DNA from: Porphyromonadaceae bacterium W3.11
GTDB taxonomy: Bacteria; Bacteroidota; Bacteroidia; Bacteroidales; Porphyromonadaceae
Assembly (NCBI GenBank): GCA_030434245.1
Contig: JAUISX010000004.1
Span: 248,001-312,000 of the forward strand
DNA: 64,000 nucleotides
Direction: 5' to 3'
Both the position numbers and the translations under genes were made by a program. The notes under the pieces are model-generated. The model had not been told where the DNA came from, made no database searches, and saw only the letters and a program-made list of their open reading frames with translations. How positions within the stretch are numbered: the stretch's first letter is position 1; every line of letters begins with the position of its first letter. Of this stretch, positions 18,721 to 28,519 are shown piece after piece.

Positions 18721-21318
18721 CTACGAGTGATGTCGCTTAGTAACGAGCTGAAAATAAAGCTCACGAACCAGCATCACAGGGGAAGAGACTAGGATAATGA
18801 TAAGCCAGGTCTTCCATGACAATGGATGCGTACTAAAGACTTCACCGCCTACCTGAACAATAGCAATAGTCACGACTAGAATAAAGGCGACTATACCTAG
18901 GAAGCGAGGATTTTTTGCCAGTCCATCAAAGACAGACTTTTTCTTCCCGATCACTCTTGCATTGAATGTATTCCAAAGGTTAATCACCATATAAGAGGCA
19001 AAGAAGACAGTCAGATCTATGTGTGAAAGGAATCTCGTAAGACCATCCCAACCCCAACTTTCGACCACTTCTAAGTGCCCAGCACCCCATAAGACTACCG
19101 TACAGAAAAGCCAGACAAAGCCACCAAAGCCAATAATCGCTTTGGCTAATGATCGATTGATAATAAATTCATCTCTATCTCTGGGCTTCTCCAAAAGCAC
19201 CTTTTCATCAGCTGGCTCTGAAGCCAGTGCGATGGCAGCTAAAGAGTCCATCACGAGATTAATCCACAGAAACTGCGTAACCGTAAAGGGCATTCCAACC
19301 CCTACAATAGGGGCAAAGAGAGCTAAAAGACAAGCGGACAAGTTTATAGAAAGCTGAAAAAAGAGGAAGTTACGGATGTTTTTATACAATGAACGTCCCC
19401 ACTTCACGCCTGTAACAATGGAGGGGAACGCATCATCCAAGAGGACAATATCAGCAGCCTCCTTAGCCACTGACGTGCCTGTACCCATGGCGATACCGAC
19501 ATCAGCATGATTGAGAGAGGGAGAGTCATTAACCCCATCCCCTGTCATGGCACAGACTAGGTCTCGATCCTGTGCCCAGTTAAGAATATCCATCTTGTCG
19601 GAAGGGGTACAGCGAGCGATAACATTAGGAAAGTCTCTCCCATTCTTAGCATTTTTTATTTCATTCCAAAAGTCCTTAGCCTCTATCGCCCATATCTCTT
19701 CAAAGCCTGCTTGTCGAGCTATCTCTGTTCCAGTCTTAAGATTGTCCCCCGTCATCATCACAACATCGATTCCAGCTCCATAACACCGCTCAATAGCAGC
19801 AGGAACATCTGAACGAACAGGATCTTCAATAAACCAGGTCCCCACATATCGGCATGAAGGAAGTGCTTGACCGAACTTTAGTAATTCGCGAGCATCATAA
19901 AAGCTAATCCCCTCAATAAAGGCAGCCGAAATAGCTCTTCGTCCACGCCCCTGCTGAATCGATACCGTATGCAGAAACTTATCATCGCCAATAATCCTTG
20001 CAATCACCTCAGGAGCACCCTTGATGACCACAACCTCCTCTTTGGTCCTGTCATTCCTCGCATACGTTACCATATACTTATAGGCACTAGAAAAGGGGAT
20101 AGCAGAGAGGATGACATACTCATCTCTTATTTTCTGACTCAGCTCACGGCCTATCTCCTTGAGAATAGCTCCTTCGGTAGGATTACCCAAGACCTCAGAA
20201 TCTTTAGACCACTCTGCAGTAGAATTAATAGCACCGATGAATTGCAACTCCTCCTTACTGCCTTGCAAATCAAAATCGACCACCTTCATCTTGCTCTGAG
20301 TCAGAGTCCCAGTCTTATCGGTAAAGATTACATTGACGGCACCGATCGTCTCACACGCGTGCATTTTCTTAACCAAGTTATTCTCGCTAGCCATGGTTTT
20401 CATCGAAAAAGCTAAGGCTAGGGTCACCGACAATGGTAAACCCTCAGGCACCGCTACAATAATGACCACCACTGCTCCCATTAAGAACTGGACTTCGGAC
20501 AGTAACGTCTCTACCGACCAACTGAAAGAGTGCTCACCAAAAGCAAAATCCCAATGGGCGAGATTTAGAATGACAAACATCAAGATCGCAATTGAAAAGG
20601 CGGCGATATTGATCCGTGCGGCCAAGCCATTGAGCTGCTCCTGAAGAGGGGTCACACTATCTACTTCGATAGAGGCTTGGCGAGTGGTTTTTCCGATCTC
20701 AGTCTCATCGCCCACCTTAAGGACAACACCTTCTCCCGTGCCCTGCTCTATGGTCGTCCCCCTCAGCAATAGATTCGGAGCAAAGCCAGAGCCTGTAAAA
20801 GGCTCATCGATAGGATATTTGGAGACCGCCAAAGATTCCCCTGTCATGGTCGCTTCTGAGACCATCATATCCATCGCGTGATATAGTTCGATATCGGCAG
20901 GAATCTCATCTCCAGAATTGAGAATCACCACATCACCGACCACTAGTTGGTCTTTAGTAATCTCGAGTACCTCCCCATCTCTACGTACCTTGACCGCCTC
21001 ATAGTCACTATCACTCCGCATAGCATCAAACTTCTTTTTGGCACTATATTCTTGCCAAAAGCCGACACCTGTAGCGATAAGTACTGCGATAATAATACCA
21101 ATAGACTCTGTGTACTCATGATGAATCACGCCAAAGAGGAGGGATATAGCTGTGGCCACGAGTAAAATGACGATGATAGGGTCTCTAAACTTATCTAAAT
21201 AAAGCCTCCACCATGGCGTTTCGGGTGGAGGAGTGAGAAGATTAACACCATACCGCTCTCTATTCTCTCGAACTTCCGAAGCGGTTAAACCGCTATGCTG
21301 TATCTGATTATTATTCAC
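18721..21318 (-). CDS. Calcium-translocating P-type ATPase (PMCA-like)
   Basis: This 865-residue inner-membrane pump exports Ca2+ using ATP. Visible landmarks are the actuator loop TGES (159-162), the transmembrane calcium-site motif PEGLP (291-295), the phosphorylated aspartate Asp334 in DKTGTLTQ, and the hinge TGDGVNDSPSL near residue 590. Hydrophobic helices occur in the usual M1-M2, M3-M4 and M5-M10 positions. A plausible -7 element lies 52 bp upstream. It stands alone on the minus strand. A related cation (for example Mn2+) cannot be excluded. Confidence 0.93.
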   Translation of the reverse strand: MNNNQIQHSGLTASEVRENRERYGVNLLTPPPETPWWRLYLDKFRDPIIVILLVATAISLLFGVIHHEYTESIGIIIAVLIATGVGFWQEYSAKKKFDAMRSDSDYEAVKVRRDGEVLEITKDQLVVGDVVILNSGDEIPADIELYHAMDMMVSEATMTGESLAVSKYPIDEPFTGSGFAPNLLLRGTTIEQGTGEGVVLKVGDETEIGKTTRQASIEVDSVTPLQEQLNGLAARINIAAFSIAILMFVILNLAHWDFAFGEHSFSWSVETLLSEVQFLMGAVVVIIVAVPEGLPLSVTLALAFSMKTMASENNLVKKMHACETIGAVNVIFTDKTGTLTQSKMKVVDFDLQGSKEELQFIGAINSTAEWSKDSEVLGNPTEGAILKEIGRELSQKIRDEYVILSAIPFSSAYKYMVTYARNDRTKEEVVVIKGAPEVIARIIGDDKFLHTVSIQQGRGRRAISAAFIEGISFYDARELLKFGQALPSCRYVGTWFIEDPVRSDVPAAIERCYGAGIDVVMMTGDNLKTGTEIARQAGFEEIWAIEAKDFWNEIKNAKNGRDFPNVIARCTPSDKMDILNWAQDRDLVCAMTGDGVNDSPSLNHADVGIAMGTGTSVAKEAADIVLLDDAFPSIVTGVKWGRSLYKNIRNFLFFQLSINLSACLLALFAPIVGVGMPFTVTQFLWINLVMDSLAAIALASEPADEKVLLEKPRDRDEFIINRSLAKAIIGFGGFVWLFCTVVLWGAGHLEVVESWGWDGLTRFLSHIDLTVFFASYMVINLWNTFNARVIGKKKSVFDGLAKNPRFLGIVAFILVVTIAIVQVGGEVFSTHPLSWKTWLIIILVSSPVMLVRELYFQLVTKRHHS

Positions 21319-21369
21319 GACGAAGTCTTTCTTTCAAATATTCCTAAGGATGGTAAAATACCTAAGTAG

Positions 21370-21377
21370 CAAAGGTA
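21370..21377 (-). promoter_or_regulatory. Promoter -7 element for the calcium ATPase
   Basis: On the minus strand the sequence reads TACCTTTG, a TAnnTTTG match 52 bp before the ATPase start. Confidence 0.5.
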
Positions 21378-21551
21378 TCTATTTTTCACGAGGGTTTTAA
21401 TGATAAACCCAACTATTTTTATTGCGATCGGGATCACTTTATCCATCACAAAAGCCTTTCCACAACCCGCTATCATCCAAGCACCCACTTTTTGATTAGA
21501 TTCATCCGTGACCCACTATGAATATACAACTCATTGAAAGCACCTACACCT

Positions 21552-22727
21552 TCAAATCACTCTTGATACATTAGGATGCTTATAGTATGCAGGTAGGGCA
21601 TATAAGAAAAAGACCAATAATGAGCTTAAGACAATGCTCACAGATACATAGATGCTTGTCTGATAACCAAACTGCCCTATGATTTGTCCGAATAAAAATA
21701 TCCCTAGCCCTATTCCTACATCAAAGAGCATCAGATAGGTAGAATTGGCTCTGCCTCTTTCGGATATAGGGACTCCATGATTAGCCATTGACTGAGTCAC
21801 ATTCATCATCGTACCAAAGCCTAACCCTATCGGGATCGCCCCCACATAAAGCCCCATCTTACTAGAAAACTGTGCCAGTGCGATGAATCCTAAAGCCGTA
21901 AGTATGGTACCAATAAGCATCAATAAACGTGGCCCTCGCACATCGAAAATTCGACCTGCTGCATATCGGCCAACAAAAGCCATCATGGCATAAATCAGGA
22001 AAAACAGCCCAGAATCAGCACCGTCAAGTGTCGCAGCATATAAGGCAATAAAGCCTAGCACGAAACCATAGGGCATATGGCTCCATAAAGCCAATAAACT
22101 AGCAGGGAAAGCCTTCTTGCTGAAGAAATTCTTCAATTCCAGAGGGCTCCTTTTCTGAGGAGTCTTGGGTATTCGTAGGGAACAGCCTATCGCAAAGGCC
22201 ATAGCACTAAGGAAAAAACTAATGATAAAAACAGTTGGAAAATCACCTGTCCATCGGTATATCGCACTCCCCAGCATCGGACCGATCATTGTAGCCACGG
22301 TCATACTCATACCAAAGATACCAATCCCCTCCCCCCTCCTATGCTTAGGGACAAAGTCAATGGCTAGGGTACTACCACTCGAACTAACACCTCCCCAACC
22401 CAAACCATGAGCAAAACGTAATATCCCTACCATCAGAGCACTCCCCACCAATGGATACAATACGATACAGATGGTATAGAGAGCAAAGCCCAAAAGGTAT
22501 ATCACTTTTCGATTGAAGTTATCCAGAAGATATCCAGTGATGGGACGCATAAGTACCGCAGCAAAGCTGTACATGGATAGAATAATTCCTATTTGCTTTT
22601 CAGGCACTCCCAATCCATCCTTTATATAGAGGGGTAGCACCACAATTAAGATATAAAAAGGTAGAGCCAGCAAAAGATTTGCTGACACTACCTTAATAAA
22701 ATTATTATTCCAAAATTTAGATTTCAT
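21552..22727 (-). CDS. Major facilitator superfamily transporter
   Basis: This 391-residue protein has about twelve predicted membrane helices in two halves. The loop after the second helix (RPITGYLLDNFNRKVI) fits the MFS signature between helices 2 and 3. Its start shares a base with the stop of the GH13 gene, so it is the second gene of that operon. This suggests import of the oligosaccharides or glucose released by the Sus enzymes, but the sequence is closer to general drug/metabolite MFS proteins than to a named sugar carrier. Sugar transport is therefore an inference from context. Confidence 0.87.
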   Translation of the reverse strand: MKSKFWNNNFIKVVSANLLLALPFYILIVVLPLYIKDGLGVPEKQIGIILSMYSFAAVLMRPITGYLLDNFNRKVIYLLGFALYTICIVLYPLVGSALMVGILRFAHGLGWGGVSSSGSTLAIDFVPKHRRGEGIGIFGMSMTVATMIGPMLGSAIYRWTGDFPTVFIISFFLSAMAFAIGCSLRIPKTPQKRSPLELKNFFSKKAFPASLLALWSHMPYGFVLGFIALYAATLDGADSGLFFLIYAMMAFVGRYAAGRIFDVRGPRLLMLIGTILTALGFIALAQFSSKMGLYVGAIPIGLGFGTMMNVTQSMANHGVPISERGRANSTYLMLFDVGIGLGIFLFGQIIGQFGYQTSIYVSVSIVLSSLLVFFLYALPAYYKHPNVSRVI

Positions 22728-25012
22728 TACTTAGTGCGAGTCACCTTAAAGTTGGCGATCAAAAGAAATTGTCCGGGCTCGAGCTTCATAGAGGAGACCT
22801 CAGCCTGCTCTTCGTCCATCAAATTATACCAAGTCCCCTCTGGCATTGGGACTTCCAAAGGCAAACTGGGATTAAAGTTACCAAAGACCTTAATTTGCAT
22901 ACCTCCGCTCGTGAGTTCAATCTTTCGAAGTCGATTCCAATCTGTCTCTGCTACTTGCCACGTAAATGGGGCATCCAAAGCCCAAAACTCAGGATACAGG
23001 GTTCGCAACTGTAGTAAACGGCTATAGGTCTTGATGAGTTGAGCACGCTCGACTTCCTTGAATTGCATCTCGGTAAAGACAGGTTTGCGTCCAGTCCTCC
23101 CATTCTCCTCAATGGAGTGGTCATAAGCAGCTTCTCCAAACTGCCATACCATCTTAGGACCAGGAACCATAAAGAAAAATGCCGCATTCGTCCCCAAGCG
23201 TTCTCTCCTAATAGTAGCACTCTGCTTAACTGCTGATACTCCATAGGTTTTCTGCTTGAATGCAACACGTTCCTCATCATGGCTCTCCATATATCCTACC
23301 CAACCATCGACCACCTGAGGGGTATAGAGTCGGTCCAAACCGCTCGCCTCTTGCCAGCCCATAGCACTCTGAGCAAATTGATGATTAAGATTACGCCAGA
23401 GCATAATGCCTTTCTTCGCTAGCTCTGTCTCCTCTCTATCATCACAAAAGTGTTCAAGAATGAGATAAACATCTGGCTTAACCGACTGGGCAGCCATCGC
23501 ATAGTCTGAAAGGATCGCCACACGGCTAGCATCGTATGCGGAAGCATTACTCTCATTGCTCACTTTCTGGGTTAAGCCCTTGGTCAAGTCAAAGCGAAAT
23601 CCATCCACATGGTACTCCTCTAAAAGGAACTTCAAATTACGCTTGAAGTGCTCTCGCACACGAGGTTCCTCGTGATTAAAATCGTTGAAGACACTATATG
23701 GGTGGGGAGCATTTACATTCATCCAAGGATTATTTTCAGAAGGTTTGTTCCCTTTGTGATAGAGCTTAAAGAAGGGACTCTCATTAGTCGCATGATTATA
23801 GACGATATCAAAAATTACAGCCAAGCCTCGTCGATGACACTCATCTATAAAATCCTTATAGTCCCTCACGCTACCATAAGCTTGGTCCATCGCAAAAAAG
23901 TGATTGGGGTTATAGCCCCATGAATCATCACCATCAAACTCCTGAACCGGCATCAGCTCAATAGCATTGAAGCCTAGAGACTGAATGTAATCCAAGCGTT
24001 TCATAGCACCAGCAAGATTACCCTCTGGAGTAAAGTCTCTTAGGTGCATCTCATAAATCATCAGTTGTGATTTAGGGACTGGGGTATAGAGATTACTATT
24101 CTGCCACTGATATTCAGGCTCAGGCACGGAAGTGAAAAGGGTAGCGGCACTTCTCGCCTGAGGTATTCCCCACTTAACTTTTTCGGAATAAGGATCTGAC
24201 GTACGAACGACTTTATCACGAGCATACAGAGCATAGACCATCGCATACTCCTCGCCTGCCTTCAGATGGTCTAGAGTCAGCCAAAGCCACTTTTTGTTCG
24301 GATCACGATACATCTGATATTTGGGCAGACGCTGCCAGCCATTGAACGAACCCAAGAGGTATGCTGCATCATAGCCTTGACCCTTTTTATCTAAGTCGTC
24401 GAGGACAAAAGTCACTTTTCCCTCTCCATGGTGATTTATACCTAACCTCATCCCATCCGGCAGTAGCTTCATTTGAGTCGGAGCATGTTGTATTTCTTGT
24501 CCAGCAATAGGAATAAAGAAATCTTCATCCACTCCCTTTCTAGCCCCATCCGCAGATCGAACAATGAGAGCAATACATGGCATCACTTCTTTCGCACTGA
24601 CACCAAAGAAATTTCTTACAGTTGGATTTAATGTGATCTGCCAAGTATATTTCATTCCCTCTACTGGCTTCATCTCCAACTTTGAGATATTCTGATCCCA
24701 TGGTGCTAGTACGTTGTACCAATCGGAGCTACCCGAAGCTTCGGTAAGACCGATATGAGCATATACTTTGCCCGTATATCCATAAAGAGAGCTTTGCTTA
24801 GCGGCCTTGAAGATTATAGTCAAGGGCTTATCTGCCTCTACAGTCTTAGTGGAGAGGGTAAATCCATCCTTATAATCATCAACCTCCTCTGGTTTGTCAT
24901 CTATAGGAGGGACTAGCTCCACCTTTCCATGTCCACACCCAGCCATAAAAGCCATGGTCAAACAGAGAAATATACTAAAGTAATATTTTTTTATCATCTG
25001 AAAAGAAAACAT
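22727..25012 (-). CDS. GH13-family alpha-amylase-type lipoprotein (SusG-like position)
   Basis: This 761-residue lipoprotein (lipobox MAGC near residue 26; start 25012 or 24997) belongs to glycoside hydrolase family 13, which hydrolyses or transfers alpha-1,4/1,6-glucans. After an N-terminal beta domain (about 45-170) and an early-set/CBM48-like region (about 185-290, GSFNGW), the barrel carries the catalytic residues Asp475 (GFRFDLTKG), Glu520 (LILEHFCDD) and Asp579 (MESHDEER). The GYNPNHFFAMDQAYG segment is also seen in branching and debranching enzymes. Lipidation implies envelope location, as for SusG. It has its own promoter and is followed by an MFS gene. Confidence 0.92.
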   Translation of the reverse strand: MFSFQMIKKYYFSIFLCLTMAFMAGCGHGKVELVPPIDDKPEEVDDYKDGFTLSTKTVEADKPLTIIFKAAKQSSLYGYTGKVYAHIGLTEASGSSDWYNVLAPWDQNISKLEMKPVEGMKYTWQITLNPTVRNFFGVSAKEVMPCIALIVRSADGARKGVDEDFFIPIAGQEIQHAPTQMKLLPDGMRLGINHHGEGKVTFVLDDLDKKGQGYDAAYLLGSFNGWQRLPKYQMYRDPNKKWLWLTLDHLKAGEEYAMVYALYARDKVVRTSDPYSEKVKWGIPQARSAATLFTSVPEPEYQWQNSNLYTPVPKSQLMIYEMHLRDFTPEGNLAGAMKRLDYIQSLGFNAIELMPVQEFDGDDSWGYNPNHFFAMDQAYGSVRDYKDFIDECHRRGLAVIFDIVYNHATNESPFFKLYHKGNKPSENNPWMNVNAPHPYSVFNDFNHEEPRVREHFKRNLKFLLEEYHVDGFRFDLTKGLTQKVSNESNASAYDASRVAILSDYAMAAQSVKPDVYLILEHFCDDREETELAKKGIMLWRNLNHQFAQSAMGWQEASGLDRLYTPQVVDGWVGYMESHDEERVAFKQKTYGVSAVKQSATIRRERLGTNAAFFFMVPGPKMVWQFGEAAYDHSIEENGRTGRKPVFTEMQFKEVERAQLIKTYSRLLQLRTLYPEFWALDAPFTWQVAETDWNRLRKIELTSGGMQIKVFGNFNPSLPLEVPMPEGTWYNLMDEEQAEVSSMKLEPGQFLLIANFKVTRTK

Positions 25013-25069
25013 TTTCTATGGCACTCTGATGAATGGCCATCATTTAATAACCTAAAAAACAATCACTCA

Positions 25070-25077
25070 CAAATATA
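25070..25077 (-). promoter_or_regulatory. Promoter -7 element for the GH13-MFS operon
   Basis: The minus strand reads TATATTTG, a TAnnTTTG match 58 bp upstream of the GH13 start. Confidence 0.6.
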
Positions 25078-25327
25078 CCGATTTCGACACTGTGGTAAAT
25101 CAACCTACTCCGATATAAGAAAAAAGCTTCTCAAGGTGCTATTCTTCGAGATTCGTTTAGAACTCAGCTAAAAGGTTGAACAATAAGATTAAGAGTCAAT
25201 AGCCTGATTTTCGAAGCGAAGGAAGTGTACTTAGAGATATAACCAACGCCGGATGCAAATGCAAAACCTTAGGTCTCCATCGTACATCACTCTTTATAAA
25301 AGTGCGTGAAATCAGAGCAGGTCAATT

Positions 25328-25373
25328 AAAAAAAATAAGAGGGTTTATCCAAACGTGGATACCCCCTCTTATT
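25328..25373 (-). terminator. Rho-independent terminator of the susBCDE-like operon
   Basis: AATAAGAGGG and CCCTCTTATT form the stem, with a second inner stem (TCCA/TGGA). Read on the minus strand it is followed by a run of T. It stands 27 bp after the SusE/F-like stop. Confidence 0.85.
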
Positions 25374-25399
25374 ATATTTAAGATCACGGATACAGGGTA

Positions 25400-26878
25400 T
25401 TATTTGATACTACCTGTATTATCACTAAACTTCAAGTATGCTTTCTGTCCAGCAGTTACGTTGACTCTAGGCTCTTGATCGCCACCAGTACCACGATACT
25501 CTATCTTGCCGTCACGGACAATGAATTCGGCTTTCCACCAATCAACACCTTCGATAGCAAGAGCGATTCTGAGATCTCCATCCGCTGTAAACGCAGGTGA
25601 GATAAATTCACCGTCAGCTGTCTTTGGAATAGTAAAGAGTCCATCGTTAGGTGTACTCCATACACCATTTGAAATGTTACCTACGAGGTAAATGTTTGGT
25701 GCAAGCAGCTCAATAGTATTTTCTAGAGCAGTACCATCGGCGGATACTTTAATAGTACCCAAAACCAGATACCATCCAGCCTTCTCTATCTTAATATTGC
25801 CTTCACTATCCACCACACCAGCATAGTCTTTCGACTCTTCTGAAACAGTAGCATAACCAAATTCATGACCATCCCATGCTCTTAGGTAGTTAAACTTGAT
25901 TTGATCATCAGTCTTGAAGTACTGCACTCTCCAATATCTAGAGATACCATTCTCTCCATTACCATGAACTGGAGTCATCTCAAATGCTTTATCCCAAGTC
26001 CACTCATTTACACTACCTATCATAAAGAGCGATTCTGGCAAGGTAACAGCTGGTGGAGGGGTTGGCTCACCTAGCAATTTAGCACTCACCTGATAAACCC
26101 TCGAGCGAAGATTATATGTAATGGTCACTTCATACTCTCCTGCATATTGAGCGGTGACATTCTCACCACCAAATTTGCCATCCATAAAGCTCCCCTTGTG
26201 ATCAAGAGAACCAGCTTCGGATAGGCCTAGGTTAGTATGAAACTTGATTTTGGAAGACTCATCCAAGGCTACTTCGTAACCCCAGTTACCACCATATCGG
26301 AACTTAAAGTCCCCCACACTGAGAAGGGTCTTCCCTTGATGAACTACGGTGTAAGTGGTTTGGTCAAATGTGGTCTTGCCAAAAGCAGTCTCGCCATCCC
26401 ATCCTCCAGCAGTAGCAGCACCGATCACATTCCATTCAAGATGAATGACATGAGCTTGCTTAAGAGCTGTATTGACGACCACTCTATAAAATCCATCCTC
26501 CGCTACATGGAAGGACGCATCCTTAGCTAGGGCATACACCTTAACAACCTCTGAAGATGAGAGCTCCTCACCCTGACCATACTTCACTACATTATCTGCA
26601 TCAGTAGCAATAGTGACTTGGAAATTGGCACCTCCCTTAAGCCATGTATCTATGTACACAATCTCATTAGGAACAGGGGTTTCCTTAGGGTCTAGTGCAC
26701 CGTCAAGCGACTTAAGCTGCGAAGCTGGTGCCTCTCCAGAGTATATAGTAGCATCGCCTGAGACATACACTCCAGGCTGCACATCCTCTACAATGACCCA
26801 ATTATCATTCCCTTCCTTACAGCCAAAAGCAAGTATGGAAAGTATGGCTAGGGTCAATATATATTGAATCTTTTTCAT
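25400..26878 (-). CDS. SusE/SusF-like starch-binding outer-membrane lipoprotein
   Basis: With the ATG at 26878 the protein begins with a lipoprotein signal ending in LAFGC; another ATG lies 12 bp earlier. The rest of about 490 residues shows several beta-sandwich modules with aromatic residues in the style of starch-binding modules: GAATAGGWDGETAFGK, FKFRYGGNWGYEV, LFMIGSVNEWTWDKAFEM, and IYLVGNISNGVWSTPNDG. These are characteristic of SusE and SusF, which hold starch at the cell surface. It follows susD by 12 bp (24 bp from the preferred start) and ends the operon. Confidence 0.87.
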   Translation of the reverse strand: MKKIQYILTLAILSILAFGCKEGNDNWVIVEDVQPGVYVSGDATIYSGEAPASQLKSLDGALDPKETPVPNEIVYIDTWLKGGANFQVTIATDADNVVKYGQGEELSSSEVVKVYALAKDASFHVAEDGFYRVVVNTALKQAHVIHLEWNVIGAATAGGWDGETAFGKTTFDQTTYTVVHQGKTLLSVGDFKFRYGGNWGYEVALDESSKIKFHTNLGLSEAGSLDHKGSFMDGKFGGENVTAQYAGEYEVTITYNLRSRVYQVSAKLLGEPTPPPAVTLPESLFMIGSVNEWTWDKAFEMTPVHGNGENGISRYWRVQYFKTDDQIKFNYLRAWDGHEFGYATVSEESKDYAGVVDSEGNIKIEKAGWYLVLGTIKVSADGTALENTIELLAPNIYLVGNISNGVWSTPNDGLFTIPKTADGEFISPAFTADGDLRIALAIEGVDWWKAEFIVRDGKIEYRGTGGDQEPRVNVTAGQKAYLKFSDNTGSIK

Positions 26879-26902
26879 AAAACTTTGCATTAAATCGTGT
26901 TA

Positions 26903-28507
26903 TTAATACCCAGGGTTTTGAGTTAGATTATCTGGATTAAGATTAATCACTTCAGCTGGGATTGGGAATACGGTACGGGTTGCCTCAGATGCAGGTCTAT
27001 CACTGATAGCCTTTGTGTACTGCCCAAATCGGATAAGGTCTGTTCGACGAACGCCCTCACCTGCTAGCTCTAGCATCCTTTCATCCAGAATATTCTGAAG
27101 GGTAGCCACTCGATTAGGAGCTCCAACACGAGCTCGTACCATATTTAATTCGGTATCACCGACACCGCCATTTCGGACGAGTGCTTCAGCCTTCATCAAG
27201 AGGATGTCAGCATAACGGAATAGCACATAATCATTACGAATTAACTGACCACCTGACTGAGCTGTAGGATCGATTTGATACTTTGCCCAGCGTGCTCCTG
27301 CTGTCTTTTCATGCGGTGTGCCTGATAGTATCAGAGCAATGTCATCTGGAAAATACTCCAACTGCTCATCTCCATTCATCACAGGATTGCCATTCGCATC
27401 AAAGACCTTACCAGTGTACCAGGTCATCATCATTCGAGGGTCTTCTTTGCCCTTACGGAAAATATTGATCGCTTCCTTAGTTGCTGAAGCTCCATTCCAA
27501 CCATCCAAACCGTAAGCCTTGGCATGCTCATAGTGCCAGCTACGGATGCTGTACATCATACGTGCAGAGAAGGTGGTAGGATCCATAGGGATGACAAAGA
27601 TATTCTCACGTGACTGTTCGTTATTCACAGCGAAATTGGCTTTAAAATCATCCTCTAGGACATAACCAAGCTCAGTAATCTTATCAGCATAATATATAGT
27701 CGCTTCCCAAGGATTCATGGTTTGCCCCTCAATAGAAAATGAGTAATCGCCATCCGCTTTACCATCGGCCCAATTATCATCGGCATAGACCTGAGTATTG
27801 AGGGCTAGCTTGGCCAGTAAGTAGTAAGCAACAGGCTTAGTCATTCGTCCATAGTAACGTCCAGTATTTGTGCTATTTGCGTCACTTAAAAGTGGTACGG
27901 ACTCCTGTAGTTCCTTAACAACGAAGTCAAAAAGAACACTACGGCTAGACTGCTTTACATCCTTAATCTCTTGACTACCCTTGATCACTAATGGCACGTT
28001 GCCAAAGAGGTCCAAGAGGTATGAATAATACATAGCACGGTAGGTACGTAACTCAGCTAAGTAAATCGGGAGATCTTTATTTTCAGGATCTCCTTCTATC
28101 AAGGAATTGAGCTTGTCAATAGACATGTTGGTCTTACCTATCACTCGATACAGATAATCCCAGGACCCCTTGATAACATCATTATCGATGCTCCACTTAT
28201 GCTGGAATAGGTCTCGCCATAGGCCACCATCATCCCAGTCACCCCCACGGGTAGGTAACATCATTTCATCAGAGGTGTAAGTATTTAGATCATAAATACC
28301 ACGGTCAGTACCGCCCAAGCCCTGACCTCCACCAGTACCTCCTACTTCTGTATAGAGGGAAGCAACAGTATTGAGGTAAATGAGTGTTGGGCTCTGGTAA
28401 GCATCCCCCTCTGGTATTTGATCCTTAGGGTCTTCATTTAGAGAGCACGATGAGAGGAACCCACCAGCCAGAACGACCCCAGCTATAAACAATATATATT
28501 TCTTCAT
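26903..28507 (-). CDS. susD: SusD-family outer-membrane lipoprotein
   Basis: This 534-residue lipoprotein (lipobox LSSC at about residue 21) is the surface lid that binds glucan and opens over the SusC channel. TPR-like helices and the RYADILLMKAEALVR motif near residue 435 are hallmarks of the RagB/SusD family, as is the C-terminal PIPAEVINLNPDNLTQNPGY. It lies 12 bp after the susC gene. Placement between SusC and a SusE/F-like gene, together with GH97 and GH13 enzymes, makes starch or a related alpha-glucan the likely substrate. Confidence 0.95.
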   Translation of the reverse strand: MKKYILFIAGVVLAGGFLSSCSLNEDPKDQIPEGDAYQSPTLIYLNTVASLYTEVGGTGGGQGLGGTDRGIYDLNTYTSDEMMLPTRGGDWDDGGLWRDLFQHKWSIDNDVIKGSWDYLYRVIGKTNMSIDKLNSLIEGDPENKDLPIYLAELRTYRAMYYSYLLDLFGNVPLVIKGSQEIKDVKQSSRSVLFDFVVKELQESVPLLSDANSTNTGRYYGRMTKPVAYYLLAKLALNTQVYADDNWADGKADGDYSFSIEGQTMNPWEATIYYADKITELGYVLEDDFKANFAVNNEQSRENIFVIPMDPTTFSARMMYSIRSWHYEHAKAYGLDGWNGASATKEAINIFRKGKEDPRMMMTWYTGKVFDANGNPVMNGDEQLEYFPDDIALILSGTPHEKTAGARWAKYQIDPTAQSGGQLIRNDYVLFRYADILLMKAEALVRNGGVGDTELNMVRARVGAPNRVATLQNILDERMLELAGEGVRRTDLIRFGQYTKAISDRPASEATRTVFPIPAEVINLNPDNLTQNPGY

Positions 28508-28519
28508 ATCACGTACTTA

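Larger units (their letters stand above)
25013..25399 (-). other. Intergenic region between the two Sus transcripts
   Basis: About 390 bp with no gene. It holds the promoter for the GH13-MFS pair (25070-25077) and the terminator of the susB-C-D-E transcript (25328-25373). I saw no other clear signal. Confidence 0.6.

Noticed and set aside
17900-20415. Several long opposite-strand frames within topB and the calcium ATPase
   Set aside because: They are shadows of strongly coding genes with all catalytic motifs on the other strand.
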